From: Pyrocephalus nanus
Taxonomy: Eukaryota; Chordata; Aves; Passeriformes; Tyrannidae
NCBI GenBank assembly: GCA_038380795.1
Contig: CM076267.1
Location: forward strand, 10,833,501-10,897,500
Direction of reading: 5' to 3'
DNA: 64,000 nucleotides
Part shown: positions 26,801-37,625 of the stretch, one piece after another
How the letters are laid out: each line of letters starts with the position of its first letter
Numbering within the stretch: position 1 is the stretch's first letter
Program-made: the position numbers and the translations under genes
Notes under the pieces: generated by a model
The model's input: only the letters and a program-made list of their open reading frames with translations
The model's database searches: none
Told to the model about the DNA's origin: nothing

Positions 26801-28261
26801 CATGGCAAAGAACCAGTCTATGATTTCAAGCCACGGTCATGGATCTTACTACATGCTGAAAGATTTTACACTATTTTATACCACTTGTTTTTTTTCAAAT
26901 TATTGTTGTCTCTTGCTAAATTCTTCATTTGTGTGGCTCTCTCTTCTCACACATAAAGGCAATAACTGGACCCATTTTTCAGTAGATAGCAAAACCTCTC
27001 TCAGCTATGTTTTTCCTCTTTAAGCAATTATTTATCCAGTTATCTTCCACATTTGAAGTACTTTTCATAAACTCATTTTGTTTTGAAGTGTACTAATAAA
27101 TCTCCTCATAATATAAGGGCTGATTTGTGAAAGGCTTACTAGGCAAGGCCAAATGCACAGGAACTGAAATGGAAGTGAAAAATCCAGTGCTGTGACTAAA
27201 TATTTAAGGAGTAATGCAACAGATAATGATGACAGGAAAGAAGATTGCAAGGTAATTTGTTTATTCTCAATATTGTCCAGTCAAGGAAAAGCGTCTCTTT
27301 GGATCCTACATATAATATAAGAAAAGCAATTTCTGCAGTTCAGAGGCCTTTAAACTTCAACAGAATTGTGTTATTAGTTTTTGGTTATGACAAATTTTTA
27401 AGAGGTAAGGGGGAAACTAACTGCATAGTCCAGGAGGTCTTTTAAGTCCTGTCTTGTCATATTACAAAAAATTCTGAATATAAGTACTCCCTATATTTTT
27501 CTATGTGTCTTCCTCAGATGAGGTTACTTTAAATATTCGTAATTCATTGTTTTTCAAAGTTCAATTCTGTGGTGTACAGTATCCTCTTGGGGAGGTTAGT
27601 ATGATATTTGGTCTATTTTAAGTTCACCTCAGAAAACCTATTCAGCTGCTTAATCTCAGTAATGATCTTTGGGAGAATAAAAGTACATGCTCAATTACAG
27701 GCTCAAAATTTTCCACTAGCAACAGAAATTTGGATTTAGTTTCTTTATATCATTCCCAATTCTCGGCTGACCAACCTTGTTTCAATTGTCAGAGTTCAAA
27801 GACTCTTCCAAACTGTGCATCTGCAGCAAAGTGAGGTTAATTTGTTTGTTTCTGTCAGACAGTGCAATTTTTACAGTATTGTAATTCCAATACTTCAGTA
27901 TACTCATCTTACACATTTGACAGTGAGGAAAAGCAGGTTTAAGGTTCCAGTCAAAATATCCTTCGGCTATAGAATATCTTGATTCAAGAATCCATCTTCC
28001 TGCCATTCCATAATGCTTACAGAAATTAATGATGCGGTCTCGTGGTATTGGACTTGGGTAATGTTTTCAATACGTAAGCCTCCAAAGTTTACCTTGAAAT
28101 GTTTTCCTTCAGATACTGCAAAGCAATTAAAACTGTGCCTTGTAAATTATGCTCCAAAGTAGAAGCAAGTAACCAAATTGATGAAGCTGTTGGAACAGAA
28201 TGAGGTTCATCTTGGCTAATTAACCAATAGTCATTTGGATTGATCCTGGGATTGTGAGGCC

Positions 28262-28279
28262 GTGTGTCTGTGTGTGTGT
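28262..28279. repeat. Short GT-rich microsatellite
   Basis: GTGTGTCTGTGTGTGTGT: a short interrupted GT repeat followed by a TTTGGGGG run. Confidence 0.75.
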
Positions 28280-28367
28280 TTGGGGGAAGGACACAACTGG
28301 GGAGCTGAGAAGGAAGCCCAGGGTGGATAATAACAAGATTTACCATATAAGAAGGCAGAATGGAAGA

Positions 28368-28486
28368 CACGTGAGGAGTGCAGTAGTGCAAAGGCACAGA
28401 GAGGGGTTGTGTACAGCGGAACAAAGGCGGGCTAAGTTGTGTTGTGTAATTTGTGTTATAAACAGAGCCGGTCGTAACCGCGGTCG
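28368..28486. promoter_or_regulatory. CpG cluster with upstream CACGTG E-box (candidate element)
   Basis: Seven CpGs lie within 70 bases (28417, 28428, 28469, 28473, 28479, 28481 and 28485), including the 8-bp palindrome ACCGCGGT at 28477-28484 flanked by GGTCGT words. A CACGTG E-box core is at 28368-28373. The surrounding intron is strongly CpG-poor, so the cluster stands out. No TATA box, initiator or exon was recognised, and regulatory function is inferred only from composition. Confidence 0.3.
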
Positions 28487-30533
28487 TTGGGTTGTCTTAC
28501 ACTTGTCTTTATAAACAGTTCTGAAGAGTCTTTTAGAGCTTCTCTATAAAATCTTTATTACATTACTGTAGACCTTTGAAATTCAGTCTGATGAAGCTGT
28601 GAAGGCCAAGGAATGTGCCTTCAAGCTGATCATTGTGCTCAGTTAAAATTTGGTTGGGAATTTGCCTACTGAGTTTTTGTGCTGTTGAAACCAAATCTGT
28701 TCAGAGATCAGTATTCTCAGCTGCTCAAGCAGCCAGACCGTGAGACACGATAACAAATCTCAGACTTGTATGCAACCACTCTCATGCAGAGGTAAGCCTA
28801 GTTTACTGTAAGAGCTGGCAAAACCACACATCAGCCTTTAAAGGAGAGTATTCAGTTGTGATCCAGTTAAACCCCTTATAGATTGACTTGTGTGTTAGTG
28901 CTGGCTAACATACACAATCCCTGCTATCTGCTGTGAATGCTGCTCCTTCACCTCATCTGGTACGAGCCACTGCTTTAGTTCAACAGTTCAAACTTTGGTG
29001 GTGGTGCTTGGCAAGTTTTGTTTATTCAAAATACACATTGGGATAAGGATGTTAATAGGAAAGAGCAGAGTTTGTGGGCAAGCTGCACCGTCTTGATTTG
29101 AAATCCAGCAACAGAAGAGGAAAGGATGTCTTTAAATCAAAACCAAAATATCCATCTGTATTCCATTCTTTTTCCAATTTTACATTTCTTCCCACACAAA
29201 CAAACAAAACCAGCCTAACTCACCACCTCCCAAAAACACACACTCTAAATCCTTGGGAAATAGCAATTTTTATATCTTACAGACCATATTTAGGGCACTC
29301 ATTTCTGCCTGCTGAGCAATTGGAGAATGTTCTTTTTTTCCCAGATAAATAAGACTTCCATGTAACTACATAAATATTTTTGTTTTCCCAGTGACCTGGA
29401 GGTGACGCCTGTGCTTAAAAATGACGATGGGAGATAAGGGGTGATGCCTGTATCTGAATCCAGAGCTTCCAGAAATATTCTCAGAAACACTAAGGACGAG
29501 GGTTCAGTGGGATGAGGGCAAGCAGAGGGGTGTTCATCTTCGTGATTTTGCTTATTTAGCACAGACATTTTCTCTCATAGCCATTGGATGCAACCACAGG
29601 TCTTGGGAACGTGCTTCACTGTGAAGTGTGTTTGCTGGCAGGAAAGGCAGAGCACCCCTTGACAGGAGGGTAGGGAGGAGAGGTAGTGGAGCTGTGGAGG
29701 TGACTGTAAAGAACTGGGATCCTGCAGGACAGGCTTCAGAGGTCTCTTCTCCTGAGGTCACATAGTTGGTGTGGCTGCCAGGCACAACCCGTTCCAAAGG
29801 GAAAGTAAACAAAATCTTTCTCCCATCATGGCTCAAATCAACTTATGTATTTGCTTGTTGAGTTACTTGGGGTATATTAAATGGAGTTTCATGTGTGTTT
29901 CAGTGTAGTGGACTAATTTTAAGAGAGCCTGATAGAAAACCTAAGCATTTGTCCTCCTTCCCTCACATCTCTTCCATCAGGTAGGGAAGTAAGTAGGATA
30001 TAAAAGATGAATCAAGCCCATTTTTCAACTTTTCTCCCCGTTGATTACAGCTTCCTTTAGCTTCAGTGGTATTGTGGAGATTCTGGATAACCAGACATCT
30101 TAGTCCACCTTCTATTCAACTACGATGTTTTCTCTTAACACCTATTGTATCTTCTTATCTTAACAGCTACTCCTGCTTGGGAGTACAGGAACAAGTTGGG
30201 ACTGGCACAAAAACAACTCAAACTCAAATGCGAATACAATAATTTGCAGAACAACCGATTTTGCTGAAATATCAGAGCTTTGCTTAGTTTTCTTAATTAA
30301 TTGTCTGAGTTGCCTAAGCTATCATGCATCTGGGCAAATTTTGCACAGTTGTCAAAATTATCTTGATGTATTTTGTTGTAAAGATGTTTACCCAACAACA
30401 GCTGTGAGTCATGCACAGAAAGTTTAGGAATGTAATCCACTTCCATGTCCTCAAAGAGATGTACCTAATGTTTGAAGTCCTGGTTGAAGAGCTTTCATTT
30501 CAGTAAGGTTGTATTTGGTTGCTGAAGTCTTTG

Positions 30534-30553
30534 CCACAGAGGTACCTCTGTGG
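30534..30553. repeat. 20-bp perfect palindrome
   Basis: The left half CCACAGAGGT is followed immediately by its exact reverse complement ACCTCTGTGG, with no spacer; the centre is GGTACC. Symmetry stops at the next base on each side. It could bind a dimeric protein or extrude as a small cruciform. No function is known to me. Confidence 0.9.
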
Positions 30554-32325
30554 ATCGAAAATAAACACACTTCCAGGGAGATAAATTCACTCGTGGTACA
30601 AGTGCATTTTCACTTGGGTCACGTTAAGGGAGCTGAAGTGTTAAAAAGTTAAAAATACTGCACAATATTGCTCATGAGATTTGTATCAATTGCAGTCCTC
30701 CAGTTCTGTTGTGTTGTTTCTTCTGGAGGCTACCACAGCAGATTTGTAACGGGACAAACTTGCACCTTGTGCTCAGCTCTCTGTGCTGAGGAGAAGCATC
30801 TGACTGGTGTTCCCTCTCTTAAGAAGGCAATGGATTTGAAGGAGGCAGCCTGGTTGCAAAGACTTAGGTGATAATTTAATTAATAAAGCAGGGGTTGAAT
30901 TGTTAACAGGGGCAGGGAAAGGGGAAATACCCCTGTTTCAGTGGAAGAATTCTCCCTCTGAGTTGTTTCAGGGTCTCACTCTTGCACCCAAGGACCACAG
31001 GGTGATTCCCTTGGAGTGGCAGCTTCCCATGTTAGCCATGGGCTGTCAGCTTGCTTTACCCAGTTCACCGTCCAGGATCCTCACGTGAAAACCAGTGCTG
31101 ATTAGTAGCTCATAAAGTATGTTAAGTGTGAAGATAAACTTGGTTGCCAGAGAGATTTGGTGACGATGGATGATGGACACGGGAGTCTCCTTCCCTGCTG
31201 TTTTATTGCTAGTGAAGGGCAGCTCTTCCTCCTCACCAGGCTGTGCCACCATACAGAGGATGCTTTGCGGGGATCGTGATAATGTTCCAGGAAATTTTAG
31301 ACCTAGAAATACTGCTTTCAGCTGATGTTACACCAAGATTTGGTTAGCACAGTACATTCTCCTCTTCTTAATCTTATCGGTCAGTAATGAAAGAAAATAA
31401 GATGGCACTGAAATCCCAGCAGAAAAATTAAGTAATGAAACAGTGATAGGGAAGTTGAATTTATCCATTTGATGTAGGACTTTTTCCTGTTGAGAAGCTT
31501 TCTAAAAATACATCTGTATCAGTAACGTTTTGTTCTTGAATAAAAACAGGATTTAAAAGTTTTAATTATTTAACTGTGTCTCAGGGAAGTATTTAAATTT
31601 TGGGCCCTGGCTTCAGGAGCACTACTCACGTGTGTAAAGTGCACTTAGAGAAGCCTGTGGAACGTAGTGGCTGTAACTGGTTTTGTGTTCTGCTCAGGAT
31701 CCAGGTAGTGGTTACTGTACAGCAATGCCAGAACGGAGAGGGAAAGCACCATATAGCTACTTCAGAAAATTTGTTCTTAGACTCTGGTTTATTAATGTAA
31801 TCTTCTGATGTTGCAGTTATCTCTCAATACTCAGTAAAAGTACTTGTCACATTTAAAATTGAAACCTTCTTTACTGGCCAAACACTGGGAGAAGACCATA
31901 TGACTCTAACTGTTCAATTATCTTTCTGGCATCATCTACAAAGTTTTCACTATCTTAGTACTCTGCTGCTTATAGCTCTGGGAAATGAAAGATGTTGTAT
32001 ATACAGCACAAATGCATGAGTAATTTGATCTTGGAGCCAGCTGATGTTGTCTTTTGTTTTAATTTTCATTATGCCTTTGGCTGTGTAGCTGCTCCAATTT
32101 TTTTATTAGACAGTAGTATATAAAGAGGCAATAGAGGGTTAATTGCTGTTCAGGGAAAGTGTTTAAACAACAGCACCAGCCATACCTTCTAACAACAACA
32201 ATTTCTCATAATGTTTGTGCTTTTTATCTTTAGAATTTATCCGTACTTCCAATTCATGATTGCATGTACAGGTGCAGTAGAAATATCTTGTGTAGTTAGA
32301 GCTTTTGTAGTCATCATATTTTTAT

Positions 32326-32366
32326 TCTTCTTGTTTCAGTTTCTTTTTTTTCTTCTTGTTTCAGTT
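32326..32366. repeat. Local duplication of a TTCTTGTTTCAGTT word
   Basis: The word CTTCTTGTTTCAGTT occurs twice about 25 bases apart, separated by a T-rich spacer. Each copy ends in TTTCAG and so resembles a weak 3' splice site. It most likely arose by slippage in pyrimidine-rich intron. Confidence 0.6.
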
Positions 32367-34321
32367 AAGTATTCAAGATTTTATAATGATTTTTCAAGGT
32401 TAAAAAAAGGAACTCTCAAAAATAAAGTTAATTCGCGCTCTGGAAATAAGGGATACATGGTTTGTTGTTTGCTGCAGGTTGTTTTGGGTGAGTTTTGGAT
32501 CTCCGTGTATGTGCTTTATTTCTCATTGCGACAGTTTTATAGGCCCACAATAAAAACTTCAAACATAATTGTTTTCAAAATGGGACTTCATGAAAAAAAA
32601 TGAAAACAATATTTAAATGAAAAACAATTAGGAAAACAAAATACTGAGTAGTAGTGATGGAAACTGGAGGGAATAGCCTAATGCTGAGCCTCTACAGGAG
32701 AAGTGGAGCAGCACAGAGTAACTTGGCAAAACACAGAACCTGTGATTTTTATAATAAGCAGTGATATTGCAAGGAATGTGATCCACCTTCCCGTGTCAGT
32801 AGCCAGCTTTGTTTGCTCTGGCAGAGGTAGGGAACTAACAAAATTTATCTTGATGCTATTTCTCCTAAGCAAGTTGTTGTCTCTTAATTACATATTGAAG
32901 AGCAGCTGGTGTTTGAAGAATTATCGAATAGAAACACAGCAGGGAGAAGTGTGGCAATATTGATGCAAGCTGATACTTTTTCTGCTTGTGGTGGTCTGGA
33001 GGCACTGCCCTGAAGTGACACATCCTGCTTCTTCCTCAGCCTGGCCTGAGGTGCCCAAAACATCAATTTTGTAACAATAATGTCAGGCCAAATTTAGCTC
33101 TCCATTTTGATTTTGTAATACCAGGTTTTCATAACTCCTAGAACACATGGAACTGAGCTGTTTCCATCTCTTTTTTCCCTTCAGTCACTAAGGGGAAAAG
33201 TATTGAAAACAGTTTCCTGCGGGAGATTCAACAAAAGCGTTGCAGTGCTGCTCTGTTTGTGCGATGAAATCAAAGCAGCTACAAACTGTCCGGTCTGTTT
33301 TGTTGTCTGAGATTGAGTGATCTGTTATTTCAGTGGAAATAAGGAGACACACTGGTTTTTGAAAACCCCTCATAGTACATAGCTTTTCCTTAGGTACTGA
33401 ATCACCTTTAAAGAACTCTGCCTGGTAACCCCAGGAGAACAGCATTTCTCTGCCTCACACAGGTGATGTAAGAGTGAATGTGTTAGTTTATGAAATCCTC
33501 ATATATGGCAATACTGCAGGCAGGTTTTATAGCTTATCCAGGAGCTATATGTATGTTAAATGGTCTTTTTTAAACTATTATTTTTCAAAATCAGAAAGGG
33601 TAGGAATCTTCTTACTCTAAATCTCTAGCTAGGCAGGGGAAGGAAATCAACTACAAAAAAGACCATTCTATCTTTCCACTGCTTTGAACAGCTCTTCAAG
33701 CACAGATTGTCTGAAATAGCTGCCATAATATGTTTTTACTTTTCAGGCCATGGAGCTTAGAGAATCAGTTTTTTAGTATCTACATCATCTCTTTCTTCCT
33801 GGGACTGAAGCTGGTTACCATAGCAAAATGGCAAGGAAGCTGCTAAGCAAGTAGTACCATTTGGCAAATAGGATATAAATTTATTTTATTAAGAGAGAAG
33901 ACTGTGAAAAAAATTAGTTCTATTAGATTTTGTTTGTTTGTTTGCTTTATTGTATTTAAAACTACTGCTGTAGAAAATGGTTGTGAATGTATATTGAAAA
34001 TGCTCTTGCTCACTAACAAGGGTGGGTACAAATAGTAGGAGCTTCAGTTTTAAATCTCTGCAGCTCTTTGATACTTTCACAGAAAAGTTACACAGTAACA
34101 GAGAAATGACACAGTAATTTCCCTCCTTAAGTTTCCTGGTGTTGCAAAGATATCACGCAGTGTATTAAATGAGCTTTGGCTTAACAGAATAAATACAGAT
34201 AGCTGTCCCCTGCCACTTAAAAATTACATTGCAATACAGCTTTAGTTCCCACTTGATGAAGCCTGGTCATCCAAGGCTGTCTTGGAAATCAGTCTGTGAA
34301 GTCCCTTGGGTTTGTGTAAAG

Positions 34322-34329
34322 TGACGTCA
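34322..34329. promoter_or_regulatory. Consensus cAMP response element (CRE)
   Basis: TGACGTCA is the full palindromic consensus bound by CREB/ATF bZIP proteins. It is the only exact copy I found in the window. A CACGTG E-box core follows at 34443-34448 and a 12-bp palindrome at 34426-34437, so several symmetric protein-binding words lie within about 130 bases. The site is deep in intron 1 of a gene whose product makes cAMP. Occupancy and function are inferred only; one such 8-mer per window could be chance. Confidence 0.4.
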
Positions 34330-34425
34330 GTGAATGTGGAAAAGTTACTGCTTTGAGTTCCAAAAATGTTATCACTGATGTCAAGTCTGATGATGTTTTT
34401 TGTACTCCGTGTTGATGATGTTGGT

Positions 34426-34439
34426 CACTGTACAGTGTG
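34426..34439. repeat. CACTGTACAGTG palindrome word, copy 1
   Basis: CACTGTACAGTG is a perfect 12-bp palindrome, here followed by TG. The same 14-base word recurs at 35924-35937, and its core CTGTACAG also occurs at 31715-31722. Confidence 0.85.
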
Positions 34440-35451
34440 AATCACGTGCCTTGAACAGCACGGCTTAGCTGTTTAAGGCATCAGCAGAGCAACAGTATCG
34501 TTGGGGGAGGACTCCAGTGGGGGGATTTTCTGTTGGCACAATACCAGTTATGTTGAGACAGACCGAGGAAGAGCTTGTGTTCAGGACTGAGGTGTTCCTC
34601 TTTACTGCTGGGTAAACTCTTGATATGTTGCCTGGCATCTAAACCACCTGTTCTTGGTGCAAGACCTGAGTTACCACTTTGGGGAGTTTCTTTTGGGTTT
34701 GTGCTAGCGACTGTAAGTGAAGTGAAGTCTCAGAGTCTTGGGATTAAAGCAGAAAACTGTTTATTTCCCTTTCCCATGTACTCAGGGTATTCACCTCAAG
34801 AGTTAGGGTTCAGGTCTCTCATTTGACTGAAATATGCTGAGAGCTCATTCTGTGTGTGAAGTCAGAATTGTTATCACCACTGGCCACACCCAGCCCTGCA
34901 ACTTATATGATCATTTGGTTTGCCTTGGTGAAGAAAGGACATACTTTGGCATGAATGCCACATGGTTCTCTTTGCAAAATTCTTGAAAGTGTCATGACCT
35001 TATACATGGTTACAGAATATCAGGGAAAAGCTTATTGCTGCCTTTTACTGAAGTTACAGACATGAACACAAATCTTCCCATTCCAGTTCCATACAAAACA
35101 AATGCTGTTAACTGTTCTGAAAGGAAACTCTTTAACAGGCATAGACCTACAGACAGAGAGATGCGTTTTCCTGCTGTTTTGTATGCCCTGTCACATTTTC
35201 TTCTTACTGCACCTCTGAGTATGTCCAGTGGAGAGAATCTGGGAGTCTTGCTGTAATCTGGGTATGCAAAAGATGCTGTTTAGTTTTAACCCCTTGGAGC
35301 ACATAGTAACCATATTTAACTTGTTGAAGTGCTCTTCACTGGCTGAGAGTCTCAATCAGTGTATCCATGGAGTGGGAATCGGAGTAACTCCTAGGAAAAC
35401 CCTATTCTGACTCCCCTTTAAAGCTGTTTCTTCATTATAATAAGTACTGTT

Positions 35452-35511
35452 GGGGTTTTTTTCAATGGGGGATTTTTTCAATGTTTTTTTTCCAAGGGGG
35501 GATTTTTCATC
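35452..35511. repeat. Alternating G-run and T-run stretch
   Basis: Runs of four to six G alternate with runs of six to eight T, and TTTTTTCAATG words recur, suggesting an imperfect tandem repeat with a unit of roughly 18 bases. There are three long G runs, one fewer than a simple intramolecular quadruplex requires. Confidence 0.55.
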
Positions 35512-35923
35512 TTTAAAAATTATCATTATCAGCAAAAAATTATGATCAAATGCCACAGATGCAGCACTGGATTAGGGTAACTGGGCAGGATCTGAGTGGG
35601 GGTTGACTGGTGTCTGAGAAGCTTGGAGGGAGAGATGGAGGACCTTGGATCTGGCAGGATTCAGCTAGTCTCAAGAAGGAGCTGAGTGAGAAGATAATTG
35701 TGAAGGAAATGTGGTGAGTTTAGGATTAGGATGTATTTTATGTCCATATGTATGACCTGCATCTTCAAAAGCCCCATCTCTGTGCAAACTGTGGACTCTG
35801 GATGGAGGGAGGAGTCTGTAGGAGTTGAGAATAATATCCTCCTTGGAAACCAGCTATTTGCAAATACATGAAGCTGCCTTTGGTGATAATCACCTGTGGG
35901 TGTCTGTAACCTGCAGGTTATTG

Positions 35924-35937
35924 CACTGTACAGTGTG
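35924..35937. repeat. CACTGTACAGTG palindrome word, copy 2
   Basis: This is the same 12-bp palindrome plus TG as at 34426, 1.5 kb downstream. The flanking bases of the two copies differ, so it is not part of a long duplicated block. Confidence 0.85.
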
Positions 35938-37440
35938 GTACCCCAGTGTGGGAACTCACTGCGGGGATGTAACCCAGAATGCAGCATTTGGATTCAGGAG
36001 CTTGGGAAGTTGGAGTGTTGCCATCTACTGGCAGCCATCCATAGAGAGATGTCCCTCATCTGGCTGTAGTTTAAGGTGTTGTTTATTTTAAGCTGAAAGG
36101 TGGTGTTTTTCTGCCTAAATCCTGTTTCAAGTCAGAGTTGTTAATAAAAGAATTGTCACTGTCTTTAGCATGTGGATGTAGTCCAAGAGTTAGAGTAATC
36201 CCAGCTGGACTTTTTGGAGAGGTTGTTGCTCTTGAGATGTGGGTCCATGTTTGATATGGGGGTGGCTTCTCTCTCTTGCACAGTGTTGGCTTGGGGAGTC
36301 CTGAGCACCTGCTGTGAGCTCAGGACTTGAGGCGTGCTCTGCAGCTCTCCTGCCCTTCAGAGCCTGGCTCTGTATTTTCAGGGAATGGGCTGGTCTGGAA
36401 ACTCCTTTTTTTATTCTGCAAGTAAAAAAGTAATAAAGGCAAAGGATATATTTGGACTCATTAGGGAATAGACCAAATATCTGTATTATTAAGAATCTTG
36501 CAGGTCTGACAGTCTTTCTCCCTAGAAGAGATGAGAGGTGCTTCAAATCTGCACTCAAAGGGAGATCCAGTTTTGTGTGGATCTTAAAAAGTCATACTGT
36601 GACTGACCTCTGTCAAGGGAATTGTTTACACTATGCCATCAGAAGTGGTTTTGCTTCCACTAAATGCCACCAATAGGCATGAATTTTTTTTTCCTTTTTA
36701 TTAAAAAATAGTTGGAAAATAAAGGATTGCAACACAAGTTTTTAGCAAAAGTTATGTGACTATTTCCTTACTAAACATAACCCACATGGGAACAGAAGAG
36801 TGATGTAGCTTTTCCTTCTTGCTTGTCCAGCTGAAATATACTTCAGATTTAACACCTCTTTCTGCAGTCGTTTCACAGAAATGTAAAAAGCTTATTTTTT
36901 CATCTAGTACATAAAAATTTTGAGTTGGAACTAGATTAAAAAAACTACTTCAGTTGCTCTTAAACCTTGTGAATATCAACACTTTACCTTCAGTATTTCA
37001 AGCACCATTTCAAAATAATGGTTTACTGTACCTTTGATATGTTTTCGAGCCAGAATTGTAGGTACACAGACATGGAAATACTTGTGTTCCTCTGTCAGAT
37101 GTGTCAGTGCGAGTCGTAGCGAACTTTTAGTGGCAGACCAATGATGCATTTTTGGATAGATTTGTGTCACAGTAGTTCCAAGATAATGGATAACCAAAAG
37201 CAAGATTACAGAATTACCAGAGGAATTTTACTTTTTATCAGTGAAGTAATACACAGTGTTAAGAACATATGTTTGAGGCCATATATGGTAATTTGATGTT
37301 TTAAAGACTAGAGGGGTAAAATACACTGGAATTAAAAGCTTGAAATTTAAATGTGTCTTGGATTAAAGAGTCATGGAAGGGGCTGGGTTCTGGCTAGTGC
37401 TTTGTTACCAGTGGCAGATTTCCAAAGTGTAACCAAGTAT

Positions 37441-37475
37441 TTTTCCCCCTTTTTTTTTTTTTTTTTATGTTGCAG
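37441..37475 (+). other. ADCY5: 3' splice site of intron 1
   Basis: A nearly pure pyrimidine tract (TTTTCCCCC followed by 17 T) ends in ATGTTGCAG. The coding frame of exon 2 opens immediately after the AG at 37474-37475. The long tract makes this a strong acceptor. Confidence 0.93.
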
Positions 37476-37625
37476 CTGGTCTCCAATGTTCTCATCTTCT
37501 CCTGTACAAACATTGTAGGCGTGTGTACCCACTACCCAGCAGAGGTGTCCCAAAGACAGGCTTTCCAGGAGACCAGGGAATGCATACAAGCCAGGCTGCA
37601 TTCTCAAAGGGAAAACCAGCAGCAG
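37476..37625 (+). CDS. ADCY5: Adenylyl cyclase type 5, exon 2 (end of TM6 and linker to C1a)
   Basis: ADCY5 is a plasma-membrane adenylyl cyclase that converts ATP to cAMP and pyrophosphate. It is stimulated by Gs-alpha and inhibited by Gi and calcium. This exon encodes 50 residues in phase 0 at both ends. The first 17 ([17 protein letters not shown]) are the hydrophobic end of the sixth transmembrane helix. Next come the conserved [13 protein letters not shown] and [20 protein letters not shown], the helical linker into the first catalytic domain. The words SCTNI, RECIQ and HSQREN fit ADCY5 better than its close paralogue ADCY6, from memory of both families. Boundaries are fixed by TTGCAG before and CAG|GTAAGA after. 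The length equals the mammalian exon as I remember it. Residue 40 (codon AGG, 37593-37595) corresponds to human Arg418. This is a partial gene; the start codon is outside the window. Confidence 0.96.

Larger units (their letters stand above)
1..37475 (+). other. ADCY5: ADCY5 intron 1 (3' part)
   Basis: This stretch has no supportable exon. It ends in a T-rich tract and a TTGCAG acceptor at 37475 that leads directly into ADCY5 exon 2. ADCY5 exon 1 is known in vertebrates as a large GC-rich exon encoding the cytoplasmic N-terminus and most of the first membrane bundle. No such GC-rich coding block is present, so the intron is longer than 37 kb here. The sequence is mostly ordinary AT-rich intron. 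Structured parts are listed separately: tandem and dispersed short repeats, one CR1 tail, T tracts, palindromes, two small CpG clusters and a CRE-like site. An alternative ADCY5 promoter with its own first exon is known in mammals. I could not recognise its counterpart here, but a short non-conserved first exon would be easy to miss by eye. Confidence 0.9.
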
